From assembly GCF_905147365.1 (NCBI RefSeq), contig NC_056413.1, positions 2,992,501 to 3,056,500 of the forward strand: a stretch of 64,000 bases of DNA, read 5' to 3'. Every line of letters starts with the position of its first letter. Within the stretch, counting starts at the first letter, position 1. The notes below the pieces were generated by a model. That model was given only the letters and a program-made list of their open reading frames with translations, had not been told where the DNA came from and ran no database searches. Source of the stretch: Aricia agestis. Its lineage: Eukaryota > Arthropoda > Insecta > Lepidoptera > Lycaenidae. This document shows, piece after piece, positions 46,501-53,473 of the stretch. The position numbers and the translations under genes are program-made.

Positions 46501-48686
46501 ATGACGTAGGCATCCGCTAAGAAAGGATTTTGATCAATTCCACCTCCAAGGGATTAAAATAGGGGATGAAAGTTTGTATATAATAATACTTCTTAACGCG
46601 AGCAAAGCCGCGGGCAAAAGCTCGTTTTCTAATATGAATCTATTCATTTTGAATACGGAGGAAATGGCGAAGGTGTTATAGATGCACTTGCAATGATCTG
46701 GATTTAAGTCACTGGGTTAGCCCATTTATTTCGTACTTTATTAACCCCTTATTAAATAAATATTTACAAAGCAAATAATTATACAATGTCTGCTTATTTT
46801 TGACAAATAGAAATCTTTCAGACAAAGACTAAGTAAGTAATTGTAAAAATATTTATTAGTAAGGAGTGAGTGAAATATCGTTTTATATCATTCGATTTAT
46901 GACGATATTTAATCAGGGTTAACTCTTACCCAACTTATAACTTCTGCGCCTTTTATTAATGTGATATTATCTTACATGTAACTAATTTAACACGATACTA
47001 ATAAAAAAATATAAACACAGTGGTTAACATTTGCAATGTTGCCGTTTTTGTCTGTCAAAATGCTTATACAATAGCAAAAACATTAACAATAATATATGAA
47101 TTGTCTGTTGTGTGTTTTTATTAGGAGCGTCCGTGGCCTAATGGGTAGACCTTCGGTTCACACTCCTAGAGAGTGCAGGTTCGAACCCGGGTGGAGGCGT
47201 GTACCTATGAGACATTTTCTGATCTCAAGTACATAATACGGACGCTCGTACGGTGAAGGAAAACATCGTGAGGAAACCCGCACATAGTTGGTCCCAGACG
47301 TATTGACTAGTTCTTTCCTCTGGACTAGGCCGACTATGATGCGAGAATGCCGTATGCGCTTGGGCAACCATACGGACATTTAAATCTTGTCCCAGGCACT
47401 ACAGTATTTGAGGAGTGGTTACTTCGCTCTGAAAAATACTGTATAAATCATCCACAACGGATGTAAAGGCCTAGTTTTTATTAGTAAGGATAAATGTTGC
47501 TTTACTTGTTATGTTAAATGTTTGGTGGTGGAAATGAATACAATAATTATTACTTATTTACTCATGTTACTGTATATTTTTGATATAATTCAAATTCAAA
47601 TTCTTTATTAAGCATAACATAATATACAATATTATAAAAGCTACGTAGAGTACAGCGTACATAACGTCGTCTAATCCCATGCTAAGTAAAAACTTGTGTT
47701 ATAGCAATCCGACAACGGATGCACGCCGAACAATTTTATCCTAATATATATTATTTACACATTTACACACACAATCACACTACACATTATCACGTAAAGT
47801 CTCTTTCGGCGACGTGATGCGCGCTTCGTTCGGGAGCCTCCCCCGGAACCTCCGCTACACTACACCGGCGGGCCAGAACTCCTCCACCTCGATTATAATG
47901 TTTTTCTAAAAAGCTTTGTAAGTAAAATATTGTTTAAAAACTACTTCTGGACCTTACGTTGAAAGTATAGTATACCTACTGTAAAAATATTAGAATATTT
48001 TTTATTCTGGTTACATAATATTATGTTAAATTGATTAATTTTGTTATTCTATATTGTGTGTTTTGATTAAGGATTTTGTATTTGTTAGTCATCGCACACA
48101 CTTGAGTCTGGATTACACTTGCTCGTAGCAGTATCAGGGGATTCTGTATCTATGGATCAGTACTGAACTAAAGTGTTGTAAGTGTATGAGCGATGGTAAT
48201 CACTTTCCATCAGGCGATGAATCATGTATATTAACAATATTGTATTGTAGTGCAATATCCAGTATTTGGCGGCGCCACTGTATCAATACAAATCGACAGT
48301 ATGATGACTATAATTGAATTAAGTCTTGTGAATGTTTGGCAACATGTTTTTCTGTTTACTAGATGACATTACAGGGACCGCACCACGAAACCGTTTTAAG
48401 ACTCGAACGAATCGGAATGCCGCGTCCCACTCTAACAAACGTGAAATAACGTTGTTAGAGCAGGACGTGGCATTCCGTTTTGATCCTTTGTGTCTCAAAG
48501 CGGTTTCGTTCCAGGCCACCAGAACCGTATCTTACTACGTGTGTATGACTCGTGTCATGTGGTGTTGCAGAGCCGCTGGAGTTGGAGCCGTTTCTGGCGC
48601 TGGAGCCGCCGATGTCCGCCACCGACTACGGCTTCTGCCTCGACCACGACGAGGGTCTGTCCGAGCTGTTCGACTTCGACTTCTAG
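22314..48686 (+). CDS. E2f1: E2F transcription factor (activator type, E2F1/2/3-like)
   Basis: Ten exons joined in phase: 22314-22517, 34893-35056, 35332-35528, 36551-36636, 38115-38273, 39283-39388, 39791-39902, 41177-41367, 42649-42759 and 48571-48686, giving 481 residues. E2F with its DP partner drives S-phase genes and is held by the retinoblastoma protein. Seen: VKRRLNL at 70-76, the cyclin A/E-type RxL motif in the place where human E2F1 has it; winged-helix DNA-binding domain at about 121-188 with TTK-like LLTKKF and RRIYDITNVLEGIGILEKRS; leucine-rich dimerisation helix to about 235; marked box about 240-305 (YITYADLRSI, IKAPPDTRL, IHLKSMSGEIEVYLCPKE); a Pro/Ala-rich linker; and a C-terminal DYGFCLDHDEGLSELFDFDF, the RB-binding motif. 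The ATG has an in-frame TGA three codons upstream. Exons 4, 5, 8, 9 and 10 are far more GC-rich than the introns. The RB motif marks an activator, not an E2F4/5 or E2F7/8 type. Confidence 0.96.
22518..24210. other. E2F intron 1, first part
   Basis: AT-rich, with no repeat, hairpin or coding signal that I can recognise. Confidence 0.5.
24211..24568. repeat. Long foldback (arms about 170 bp) in E2F intron 1
   Basis: The left end TTAAGAGGCCGGATGCCATCG is inverted at the right end as CGATGGCACCCGGCCTCTTAA. Pairing continues through TTTTCAGCTTAAAATAG, CCTAGGTTCCTGCACAAAAA and CAAAATATTTAAAC to the centre near 24385. A perfect TTAA lies at both ends. Confidence 0.85.
24569..25124. other. E2F intron 1: unclassified stretch and palindromes
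   Basis: 24650-24890 is unusually GC-balanced (TGGTTTGGGGACGTTGTCGG) but has no recognisable protein or RNA. At 25007-25041 lies a perfect palindrome with 16-bp arms (AACGAGACACAATAGA). It sits inside a wider inverted pair TGGCGTTTAA / TTAAACGCCA at 24979-25101. Confidence 0.5.
25128..25602. mobile_element. MITE with TTAAGAGGGCGACTAACCCC ends
   Basis: The right end GGGTTAGTCGCCCCCTTAAG is the inverse. A second copy at 61471-61865 shares the interior (TCAAACATCGTCCTTCTCTC, CATGCACGGTT-like text, CTCGGAAATATAATGTAG) but has lost its right end. The first copy carries a short internal duplication (GATCTCTCAATGATAG twice). Confidence 0.75.
25725..25768. repeat. Perfect 20-bp-arm hairpin
   Basis: TTCAATCTCGGAGGCCACAT, 4-nt loop, exact complement. 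It lies immediately beside family M copy 2. Confidence 0.8.
25790..25950. mobile_element. 165-bp MITE (family M), copy 2
   Basis: Ends TACCATCGAAGAAATTTATTC and AATCAACTTCACTGATAGTAC; interior GATCTGTCGGCTGGGTT shared with the other copies. Confidence 0.75.
26433..27640 (+). pseudogene. Mariner-type transposase relic interrupted by a MITE
   Basis: The helix-turn-helix part is at 26433-26540 (LKFYYKKGKNATHAAKKICD then VYGPNAVSVR). After the insertion, 27194-27640 carries VTLCVWWDWKGIIHYELLPP with the first catalytic Asp. In another frame come VVFHLDNARPHTSFSQNYE and YPPYSPDLAPSDFHLFRSLQ with the second and third Asp of the D,D34D triad. Frameshifts, stops and a missing middle region show it is dead. 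It lies in E2F intron 1. Confidence 0.85.
26589..27189. mobile_element. TTAA MITE inserted in the mariner relic
   Basis: TTAA at 26585-26588 and 27190-27193; inverted ends AGCGGGGAATTCACTACCGG and CCGGTAGTCAATTCCCCGC. GC-rich termini (GGGCTGCCCGCGGGCCGCCC) and an AT-richer centre. Confidence 0.8.
27720..29480. other. E2F intron 1, middle
   Basis: AT-rich, no repeat family recognised. GC-richer patches occur at 28260-28330 and 29195-29345; the latter lies just above the candidate alternative first exon. Confidence 0.45.
29494..29514 (+). CDS. Candidate alternative first coding exon of E2F (tentative)
   Basis: An ATG followed by seven codons (MTYLVLR) runs straight into GTGAGT at 29515, phase 0, the same phase as the exon 2 acceptor; the join gives MTYLVLR then AVKRRLNL. 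A GC-richer stretch lies upstream. Only the sequence logic supports it; there is no homology because the peptide is so short. Confidence 0.3.
29809..29861. repeat. AT-rich hairpin
   Basis: CACGGAATATATAACACTA and its complement TAGTGTTATATATTCCGTG with a 15-nt AT loop. Confidence 0.7.
30413..32972. mobile_element. 2.56-kb non-autonomous DNA transposon (family F, copy B)
   Basis: Same ends as copy A, with the 4-bp duplication ACAT on both sides (30409-30412, 32973-32976). By eye it differs from copy A at only about eight positions, one being a 2-bp GT difference near 32015. It lies in E2F intron 1 in the same orientation as copy A. Confidence 0.9.
32977..33735. other. E2F intron 1, late part
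   Basis: AT-rich unique-looking DNA; nothing recognised. Confidence 0.45.
33736..33832. repeat. Near-perfect 45-bp-arm hairpin in E2F intron 1
   Basis: Left arm starts CCCCGCGTTCCATTTGATG. The right arm is its complement except for one site that would be a G:U pair in RNA. The loop is AGGAGGA. Flanks read ATA on both sides, which may be a target duplication. Confidence 0.85.
34010..34388. repeat. Retroelement-tail-like repeat
   Basis: Starts ATACTTACTAATATTATAAAG and ends ACGCGGGCGAAGCCACACGG, the usual border text of a common lepidopteran repeat. It contains the palindrome CTTCGATCACTAATATACTAGTGATCGAAG (given in part: CTTCGATCAC and its inverse). Confidence 0.5.
34893..35056 (+). CDS. E2f1: E2F exon 2 (cyclin-binding motif)
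   Basis: Acceptor TTGGCAG, donor GTATAT. Encodes AVKRRLNLSESSSGSQG and ends at KYTERS just before the DNA-binding domain. Confidence 0.93.
35332..35528 (+). CDS. E2f1: E2F exon 3 (DNA-binding domain)
   Basis: Acceptor GTTACAG, donor GTAAGT. Encodes RFDTSLGLLTKKFVALLK through KSKN-like RSKNNIQWKCG, including the DNA-contacting RRIYDITNVLEG. Confidence 0.97.
36551..36636 (+). CDS. E2f1: E2F exon 4
   Basis: Acceptor TGTATAG, donor GTACTG. Gly-rich then Arg/Leu helix RRLRREVRALTEREAQ, start of the dimerisation region; very high GC. Confidence 0.9.
36900..37382 (+). pseudogene. C-terminal piece of a LINE reverse transcriptase
   Basis: A 160-codon open frame in E2F intron 4. FSPVWNPSYATYIDRIENIQ followed by KKFLKF and LPLAERRNIADLSLLFKI is the typical tail after the reverse transcriptase domain in Jockey/CR1-type LINEs. 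The catalytic part is missing, and an (AATAAAA) type tail follows at 37634-37672. It is a 5'-truncated insertion and not part of E2F. Confidence 0.8.
37718..37855. mobile_element. Hairpin MITE in E2F intron 4
   Basis: Ends TATAGTTTGTGCGTTATAAG and AAACGCACAAACTATA are inverted, continuing with ATGATAT / ATATCAT. Confidence 0.7.
38115..38273 (+). CDS. E2f1: E2F exon 5 (leucine zipper / marked box)
   Basis: 53 codons, both ends phase 0. Encodes the second half of the zipper and ITYADLRSIRDFRNQTVIPI with KAPPDTRLS. Confidence 0.95.
38554..38747. mobile_element. GC-rich hairpin MITE in E2F intron 5
   Basis: AAGGCGCTTTGCAGACGACG on the left is the inverse of CGTCGTCTGCAAATCGCCT on the right; GGCGGGGCGGGC / GCCCGCCCGGCC follow. 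Confidence 0.7.
38862..39021. mobile_element. Hairpin MITE in E2F intron 5
   Basis: GAGGCTGTATTTTCACTGAAG (inverse of the right end) pairs with AAGGCTGCGTTTTCACTGAAG. AGCGGAGCGGAGCTTAGCGG and CCGCTAAGCTCCGCTCCGCT follow. Confidence 0.75.
39283..39388 (+). CDS. E2f1: E2F exon 6 (marked box end)
   Basis: Acceptor TTTTCAG, donor GTGAGT. Encodes YTIHLKSMSGEIEVYLCPKE, the most conserved strand of the marked box. Confidence 0.95.
39476..39678. mobile_element. TACAGGGTGTAA MITE, copy 1
   Basis: Ends TACAGGGTGTAATTAAACTA and TAGTTTTGTTACACCTTGTA; interior GTGAAAGTAGCGCGCGCTTG and inverse-like GCGCTGCTACTTGTGAG. Copies at 53519-53735 and 55302-55549. Confidence 0.75.
39791..39902 (+). CDS. E2f1: E2F exon 7
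   Basis: Acceptor TTTACAG, donor GTGAGT. Encodes LSGLLPSDPLLEDNKALLAP through SITAAFT; no named domain. Confidence 0.85.
40520..41060. repeat. Repeat remains in E2F intron 7
   Basis: GGTACCGATCCGATCTTTGCC and AAAATGCCACTTTATGAC recur (with changes) at 55237-55300. CTAGCTATTTGATCGAGCTTTGCTCGGTATTCGAT at 40981 (shown in part elsewhere) recurs at 19105 and is a retroelement tail. Confidence 0.5.
41177..41367 (+). CDS. E2f1: E2F exon 8 (Pro/Ala-rich linker)
   Basis: Acceptor TTGCAG, donor GTAAGT. Encodes TPVKREPMEAERLVVR then a long Ala/Pro run; typical disordered linker before the transactivation end. The VKREPM text could be a sumoylation-type site. Confidence 0.85.
41727..41872. mobile_element. 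Hairpin MITE (copy 1) in E2F intron 8
   Basis: CCACGAAACGGTTTTGAGAC and its inverse near GTCTCAAAACCGGGTGG; centre GAAATGACGTTGTTAGAGCA. A second copy lies at 48373-48516 in intron 9, ending 55 bp before exon 10. Confidence 0.75.
42050..42517. mobile_element. 468-bp MITE with ATGGGYATTGTCCA ends (copy 1)
   Basis: Inverted ends ATGGGTATTGTCCA and TGGACAATGCCCAT. A second copy at 62517-62970 shares almost the whole interior (GGAATAAGGTCAGTGATCGT, CAACATTACGTTTCGAACTT). It ends 131 bp before E2F exon 9. Confidence 0.85.
42649..42759 (+). CDS. E2f1: E2F exon 9
   Basis: Acceptor GCAACAG, donor GTATGT. Encodes GSARGRLRNALIADSDDFAP through LQTEDQEA; the phases of exons 8 and 10 fit only with this exon included. 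Confidence 0.83.
42981..43375. mobile_element. Family M MITE interrupted by another MITE
   Basis: The outer family M copy (GGCAGTTGACGGACC ... GGTCCGCCATCTGC ... TTGACTTCTCTGATAGTAC) is split at 43088-43335 by an element with ends TTAGAGCCAGTCCACACGGC and GCCGTGTGGAATGGCTCTTA. The next family M copy (43372-43533) abuts it and shares the GTAC. Confidence 0.75.
43372..43533. mobile_element. 165-bp MITE (family M), copy 4
   Basis: GTACCATCGAGGTAGTTGATT and AATCAACTTCTCTGATAGGAC ends; closest to copy 1 at 19848-20013 over the interior. Confidence 0.78.
44905..44955 (+). promoter_or_regulatory. E-box / CRE palindrome plus GC boxes in E2F intron 9
   Basis: CACGTG at 44905-44910 overlaps a perfect 14-bp palindrome GTGTGACGTCACAC (44908-44921) holding TGACGTCA. 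GGGCGGGGCG at 44924-44933 and GGGGCGGGGC at 44935-44944 follow. This is promoter-like but has no confirmed transcript. Confidence 0.4.
45477..45660. mobile_element. MITE with TATGCTAAATACTCACATAC ends
   Basis: About 38-bp inverted ends (TATGCTAA(A/G)TACTCACATAC then GGTTTTGCTCGATAGTTTT), 184 bp in all; inner palindrome CGAAGGCTCGCTTCG. Relative at 15220-15320. Confidence 0.82.
45930..46186. mobile_element. MITE related to the 17889-18372 insertion
   Basis: TGTTCACACTATGCGCTTTCG start, GGGCATGCCTCACGTTCGG, and CAAAGCTATA end; the interior matches the earlier element in inverted order. Confidence 0.6.
46400..46625. repeat. Retroelement tail
   Basis: AAACTCAAAGGTGACTGACTG at the start and AACGCGAGCAAAGCCGCGGG then CAAAAGCTCG at the end, typical lepidopteran border text. 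Confidence 0.55.
47124..47400 (+). mobile_element. tRNA-derived SINE (second family)
   Basis: A box TGGCCTAATGGGTAG near 47133, B box GGTTCGAACCC near 47179, followed by a non-tRNA body (GGAAAACATCGTGAGGAAAC). A T-rich or A-rich end is not clear. Confidence 0.78.
48373..48516. mobile_element. Hairpin MITE (copy 2) before E2F exon 10
   Basis: GCACCACGAAACCGTTTTAAG and inverse-like CTCAAAGCGGTTTCGTTCC; centre GAAATAACGTTGTTAGAGCA as in copy 1. Confidence 0.7.
48571..48686 (+). CDS. E2f1: E2F exon 10 (RB-binding C-terminus)
   Basis: Acceptor GTTGCAG, stop TAG at 48684. Encodes EPLELEPFLALEPPMSATDY and GFCLDHDEGLSELFDFDF, the pocket-protein binding motif at the extreme C-terminus as in human E2F1-3. 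Confidence 0.95.
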
Positions 48687-49267
48687 TGTCGCGCCGCTGT
48701 GTGCGTACGCTGTATTTGTGACGCGCTACTGCGAACGTACGCGCTGCTGGTGTGCGTCGTGCGTCTACGTGTGCGTACGCACGCCGCTGTGTGCGTGCGG
48801 GCTTCTCGCGTGCGTCTACGTGTGCGTGTTGGTGACGCGCCGCAGCAAGGAGTCTGGGTTGCAATGTGCTAATGCATCGTCGTACAGATGTGCGGAACGT
48901 GCGCGCTAGTAACATAGGTCGGTATCGTTTATGGTACGCGACCGCAGAATAAACTCATTTTTTAAAATTCGAACAGTGACTTTACACTAGGTCTAACCCT
49001 GTAAAGTTTATGCACAAAGACTACGTTATTAAATGTGAAAGTTAATTTACGTTAGTGCATTTCATTCACTTTTCGTTGTTTTCATAGCGATGCAACAGTG
49101 TGAAAGAGACTGCATATCAAATTGTACCATGTATTTTGTTGTTTAATAGTCGTAAAACGTGGGGCGAACGTTAATGAGTTGTATGGTAAATCAAAGGTGT
49201 TTTCCGTTTGATAACAGTAGGGTAACGATGAGGTTAGTAGAAAGTGCGCTCGCAGGGTGCGGGTCGT

Positions 49268-49970
49268 TGTATATAGTATATAGTATCGCTCAAATCACTG
49301 GAGGCTGGATGCGGGCCCGCTCTGTACATATTAATTTATAATGAACGGTGATATCTTAGCGGCCTTCGATTATACTTGTAAAGATAGTTTTAGCCCAGTA
49401 AACAGCCCATGTATTTTCGTCAGGTCATAGTTTGTACGGTCTCGGACAACCGATGTCTCAGTTGAAAAGATCGTAATCGTTCGTGTTGCTTCATATAATT
49501 TGGAAAGACGGATACTGTAAGTGTAAATCGTAAATCGTTTTTTAAATGTAAATTTAATTAAAAGTGTAAATAATAATGGGTGATTTAACACTCGTTTTGC
49601 ATGCATGATTTGATTCGGAGGTGTCTGTGACCTTACAGAGGATTGTGTGTTCCATTTGGAACAATCGTATCATCCAATCGATCATATAGTAGGTCTTGCA
49701 ATATTCGGCTTCATATTTTATAAGTTAACCTTAATGTCATTTTCACTCTGGAAATAGACATGCAATTAAAAAATACCGAAAAGATTGTTTTTCTTGGTTT
49801 GCATCTCACTGACAAGATAACACGATTGAGTAACTCAATAACAAGTGCGTACGGCCATTCACCAAATGTCTGGAACTATGTATTGTAAATAAGATGGCTG
49901 AGGTGAGCGCGCCTCACGTCCGAGTAAAGTACAAAAGTATCAGGAATCAGTGTCACATTAGTTGTAAATA
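49268..49970 (+). promoter_or_regulatory. Cluster of four Pumilio response elements
   Basis: TGTATATA at 49268-49275 and TGTAAATA at 49565-49572, 49884-49891 and 49963-49970 match UGUANAUA on the E2F sense strand. Confidence 0.45.
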
Positions 49971-50041
49971 TCGCGCGCATCTCATTGCTGCGGGCTCGCC
50001 TCAGCTATACACTTGCTGGTTTTAATACCACCTCTGTGCAT

Positions 50042-50047
50042 AATAAA
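50042..50047 (+). other. Likely E2F poly(A) signal
   Basis: AATAAA about 1.36 kb after the stop, directly after the Pumilio-site cluster; an earlier AATAAA at 48948 would give a short 3' UTR. Confidence 0.4.
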
Positions 50048-50060
50048 ATATAGTTCAAAA

Positions 50061-53000
50061 GCGTGGATGTCTCTACCCACACCTACGATCGAGAATTTGG
50101 TTTACACTTGTTTTTAAATGTATTGGCATTTTAACGTGAAACATGAAGGTGGTATTAAAATCTGTATTTTAGTGTACAGCACAAATGTCATTGTAAAAAT
50201 ATAAACGTAAGTGCATATCAAATAAATTTAATGTCGGTAGAATGCACGTGGGTATGTGAAGTGTACGCTCGTGCGTGCGGGTGTGCGTGCATACGTGCGT
50301 ACGAGCGTACATGCTATTATGCGTGGAAAAGTATGTGTGTGAGCAAGAATTGGCGCGGGGTGTAGACTGATTTACTGGCGGGCTGGTTATTTATTATTGT
50401 TTTAACATTCAGTGGTACTGTCGCCGTTTACGATTAATACTAGAAAACATTTTTACGACTAATATTTCTTCTTTAGTATGTCTCACTGGAGTCGAATAAG
50501 ACATTTGTATTATTGATTTTGTATGCTCTGTATGTATTTAGTATTATACAAATAGTATGATAGAAACATTAGGTAATTTATTTTATTAGTTTTCTCCACT
50601 ATATCTCCATTCTCCAGTGTGATGTTCTAGAGCGACTCTGTCGGAGTTATAAAGTTTATTCCATTAATTTATTATATTGAAAATAACAGCACTAGTTTCG
50701 CCAAAGACCCTGGTCACTTCTATTTCATTCGCGCGTTATAATAATTTTTAAATTCTGTTAGTATTGTTGCTGTGGAGCGCTTTATATTATATCATTATTG
50801 AATCAATTTTCAAATGAATTAATAGTTTGATATCGTTAATCATTAAGTTTTATGTTTTCGGTTCTATAAGTATTTCGAAATTTTGGTTTAGCTTTTAAAA
50901 CTCTCTATTTTTATTCGAATAGTGTAGATTTGTGTATTCTAAGTTTTTATTTAAACATGACCTCTCTGATACAACTGAGTCAGTTCGAGTTTAGACTATA
51001 TTCAATCGCAGAAATTTAGATACGTTGAGCCCTTTATCTCCTGATTTTAACTAAAGTTTTGACTAAATACTTCACGGGGCCAATGGAACAGAAATAAGAA
51101 GTACAAATTAAACGAAAAAAAGCTTTTAAAATATATTACGCCTTGAGTTGAAACTTCCATTGGTGTCATTTTATCGTCATGCTGCATTCTGTTATTATTT
51201 TCCGACATATCGCTGTAATTGTTATTTTTGCGGGGATTATTTATTATTTAAAAGCAATATTATTTCAACTGTTTTATGGTACTGAGACATACAGTGTAAT
51301 TAATTATGACTGAGACACCTCATACATTACGCTTATAAAATAGATTGTATGTACTGTGACACAGAACACGACTTAATATTTGACAGTGTAACGAATATCG
51401 TACGAGAGAAATATTTTTAAAGCGAACGCTAGAATTTGATACCAATTTATATGATATGATGTCCAGAAGCAAAAGTGAAATTATTGTAAATTTTTGTAAA
51501 TGTTTTACACTGTCAGATATTGCTAGCCCGTAGGCCTCTTCGCGGCTCTTACGCCTTTGAAGTGAGGCTGCCAGAGCTATCATTGTTTTAAAATCGGTAC
51601 AACGAGTTAGTGTATGCGTGTACGATCAGAGTAATTTATTCATAGCAAATGGCGGACCTACGGCATATAGTTAGGCTCTGTGAAGTCGATTTAAATAACT
51701 AAATAATGCAAGCCCACTATCCGCCTATGAATACATTTCTATATGATAGTACATGTACAGTCCACAGGGTCCTAAGGTATTTACGCTCCGGACAATATTT
51801 GTTACATTGTATTAATCGAGATGTTTGTGGATTTCAATCGAATGTAAATTGAAATTGTCTTAATTACATTCTGAATAGGTTCGATGCTTGTATCAGTAAG
51901 AATTTTACACTCGGACGAAATTGCATAGGACATTCACGTCCCGGCTAGATAAGTTTTCGTAATATCATATGGTGCTTTTGTTGTAACCGAGCAAAAGTTG
52001 TGTACTAAACATGAGATGTTATCTGTGATCTGTAATATAAAGAACAGTTTGTATCATTTTCGAGAATGTTTTGAGAAATTGTGTTAGGTCTTACAACTCG
52101 ACAGCAGTGTAAGCCCGGCCGCACATTATCCGAATTTCTGATTCTGATAGTATGCGGAGTCTACAACAAAATGTATGAACAGTGCGTTCCGGCGGGGCGT
52201 CCGAATTTTTGTGATCAGAAATTTCGGATAATGTGCGCCCGGGCTAAAGATAGTTCACGTTCAGGCATGCGGTTATGTGTGCGTGCTTGTAATAAGTTTT
52301 AGTTTGTGTGACATTGGCCCTAGCCTATGAATCATTGTGTTATTACGTATTATATTAGACCACACATGGCCGTGTTTCAAATGCTGAACCATCTATACTA
52401 GTGTTTCAATATACATTATAATGTAAGGTTATGTGCACTCGAGAATTGCATGAGCTATGTTTCTATGTTACATTGAAGAGTTAAAACTCAAATTTGATTG
52501 CCCTTTTGTTTCAGTTTGTAGTATAGGTTTAGGATCTCAAAAAACGAATGAGGTGTTTTTGCTATAAAAGTGAAAGTTTGGTGAAGATTCAATTTTATCA
52601 TATTTTATGTCGGTTTCCTTTCGCATAAACCGTGCCCGGGCACGACCACAGACTGTACTTATTTATATACGAACATACAAATATTGTAATACGAATGTAT
52701 AAATTATGTACCCCAACCGATTTATAGCCTTTACAAACACAAGTTTTACTATTAAAATGTTCCTATACACTACAGCGCTCGACCGGAGCTCAGAGTCTCG
52801 GATAAATCTAAAAAATTACGGGGAGCTCGCGAGATGTTTGAGGTGATTTCGTTGCGGTACATGATTCGATTATTTTTAACGAAGGCAGAATTTTGTAAAA
52901 TTTTTGACAGCAAGTTTTTACGTACTACGTAGCGATCCGTGTTTATAGTGAAGGTGCAATGTTATTTAGTGGTACGGAGTGCGGACGCCGCGCCGTTGTT

Positions 53001-53320
53001 GTTGCGAGTCGGCCGGAAGACTGAGGTTGAATTATTCCAGTTGTGAATGGACGTGCGAGTTATTTGTTGATTGAATTTAAATATAAAGTCATATATATAG
53101 TTAGGTTATATTTTTTAATAAATATAATATTGAGATATGTAATATATTTGCTTGTTTCATTAACAGTTCGCCCTAGGAGCAGCCGCAGACGGCCACGCCT
53201 CTCTCACTTCTCTGGGTGTAACTTACATTAATTCCTACAATTTGGTTCATGTCTAATTTACATAACTATTTTCTATCTTAAAACAAGAAAACAAAACAAT
53301 GGTAACAAGTGGATTATTTG
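50061..53320. other. E2F-takeout convergent intergenic region
   Basis: Mostly AT-rich unique-looking DNA, perhaps a longer E2F 3' UTR. It holds a GTGCGTGCGGGTGTGCG-type stretch at 50240-50330, a partial family M MITE at 51629-51757 and a hairpin MITE at 52112-52245. No coding signal. Confidence 0.5.
52112..52245. mobile_element. Hairpin MITE
   Basis: AGCCCGGCCGCACATTATCC and its inverse GGATAATGTGCGCCCGGGCT, continuing as GAATTTCTGAT / ATCAGAAATTTC. Confidence 0.78.
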
Positions 53321-53321
53321 G

Positions 53322-53473
53322 TCAGTCTTTGATGAAGTTGTCGAGAGGGAATGACTTGAAGGAGTTGGTCATGATGTCTGTGAAGGCGGTGCTGACCAGG
53401 TCGTTGATGAGCGGCCGGATGACCGCGAAGCCCGGCTTCCACGTCGAGTTGATGATGCCGTCCAACACTCGCT
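53322..53473 (-). CDS. Takeout-like, last exon
   Basis: Acceptor GTTCCAG. Encodes RVLDGIINSTWKPGFAVIRP, the C-terminal amphipathic helix, and SFPLDNFIKD before the stop. Confidence 0.9.

Larger units (their letters stand above)
43534..48570. other. E2F intron 9, remaining content
   Basis: 43540-44860 is AT-rich without recognised features. Then come a GC-box block (44900-44955), a MITE (45477-45660), a MITE (45930-46186), a retroelement tail (46400-46625), a SINE (47124-47400), a repeat at 47580-47890 and a hairpin MITE (48373-48516). Confidence 0.55.
48687..50060 (+). other. Candidate E2F 3' UTR
   Basis: The stop at 48686 is followed by a CG/GT-rich stretch (48690-48905), then AT-rich DNA. 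Poly(A) signals stand at 48948-48953 and 50042-50047; the second would include four Pumilio-type sites. Frames of 126-139 codons over 48332-48915 are shadows of exon 10 and of GTGCGTACG repeats. The true end could be later (AATAAA also at 53117-53122). Confidence 0.5.

Noticed and set aside
48332..48915. Three overlapping frames of 126-139 codons on both strands
   Set aside because: They cover a MITE, the GC-rich E2F exon 10 in wrong frames and a GTGCGTACG-rich stretch; the real coding frame is exon 10.
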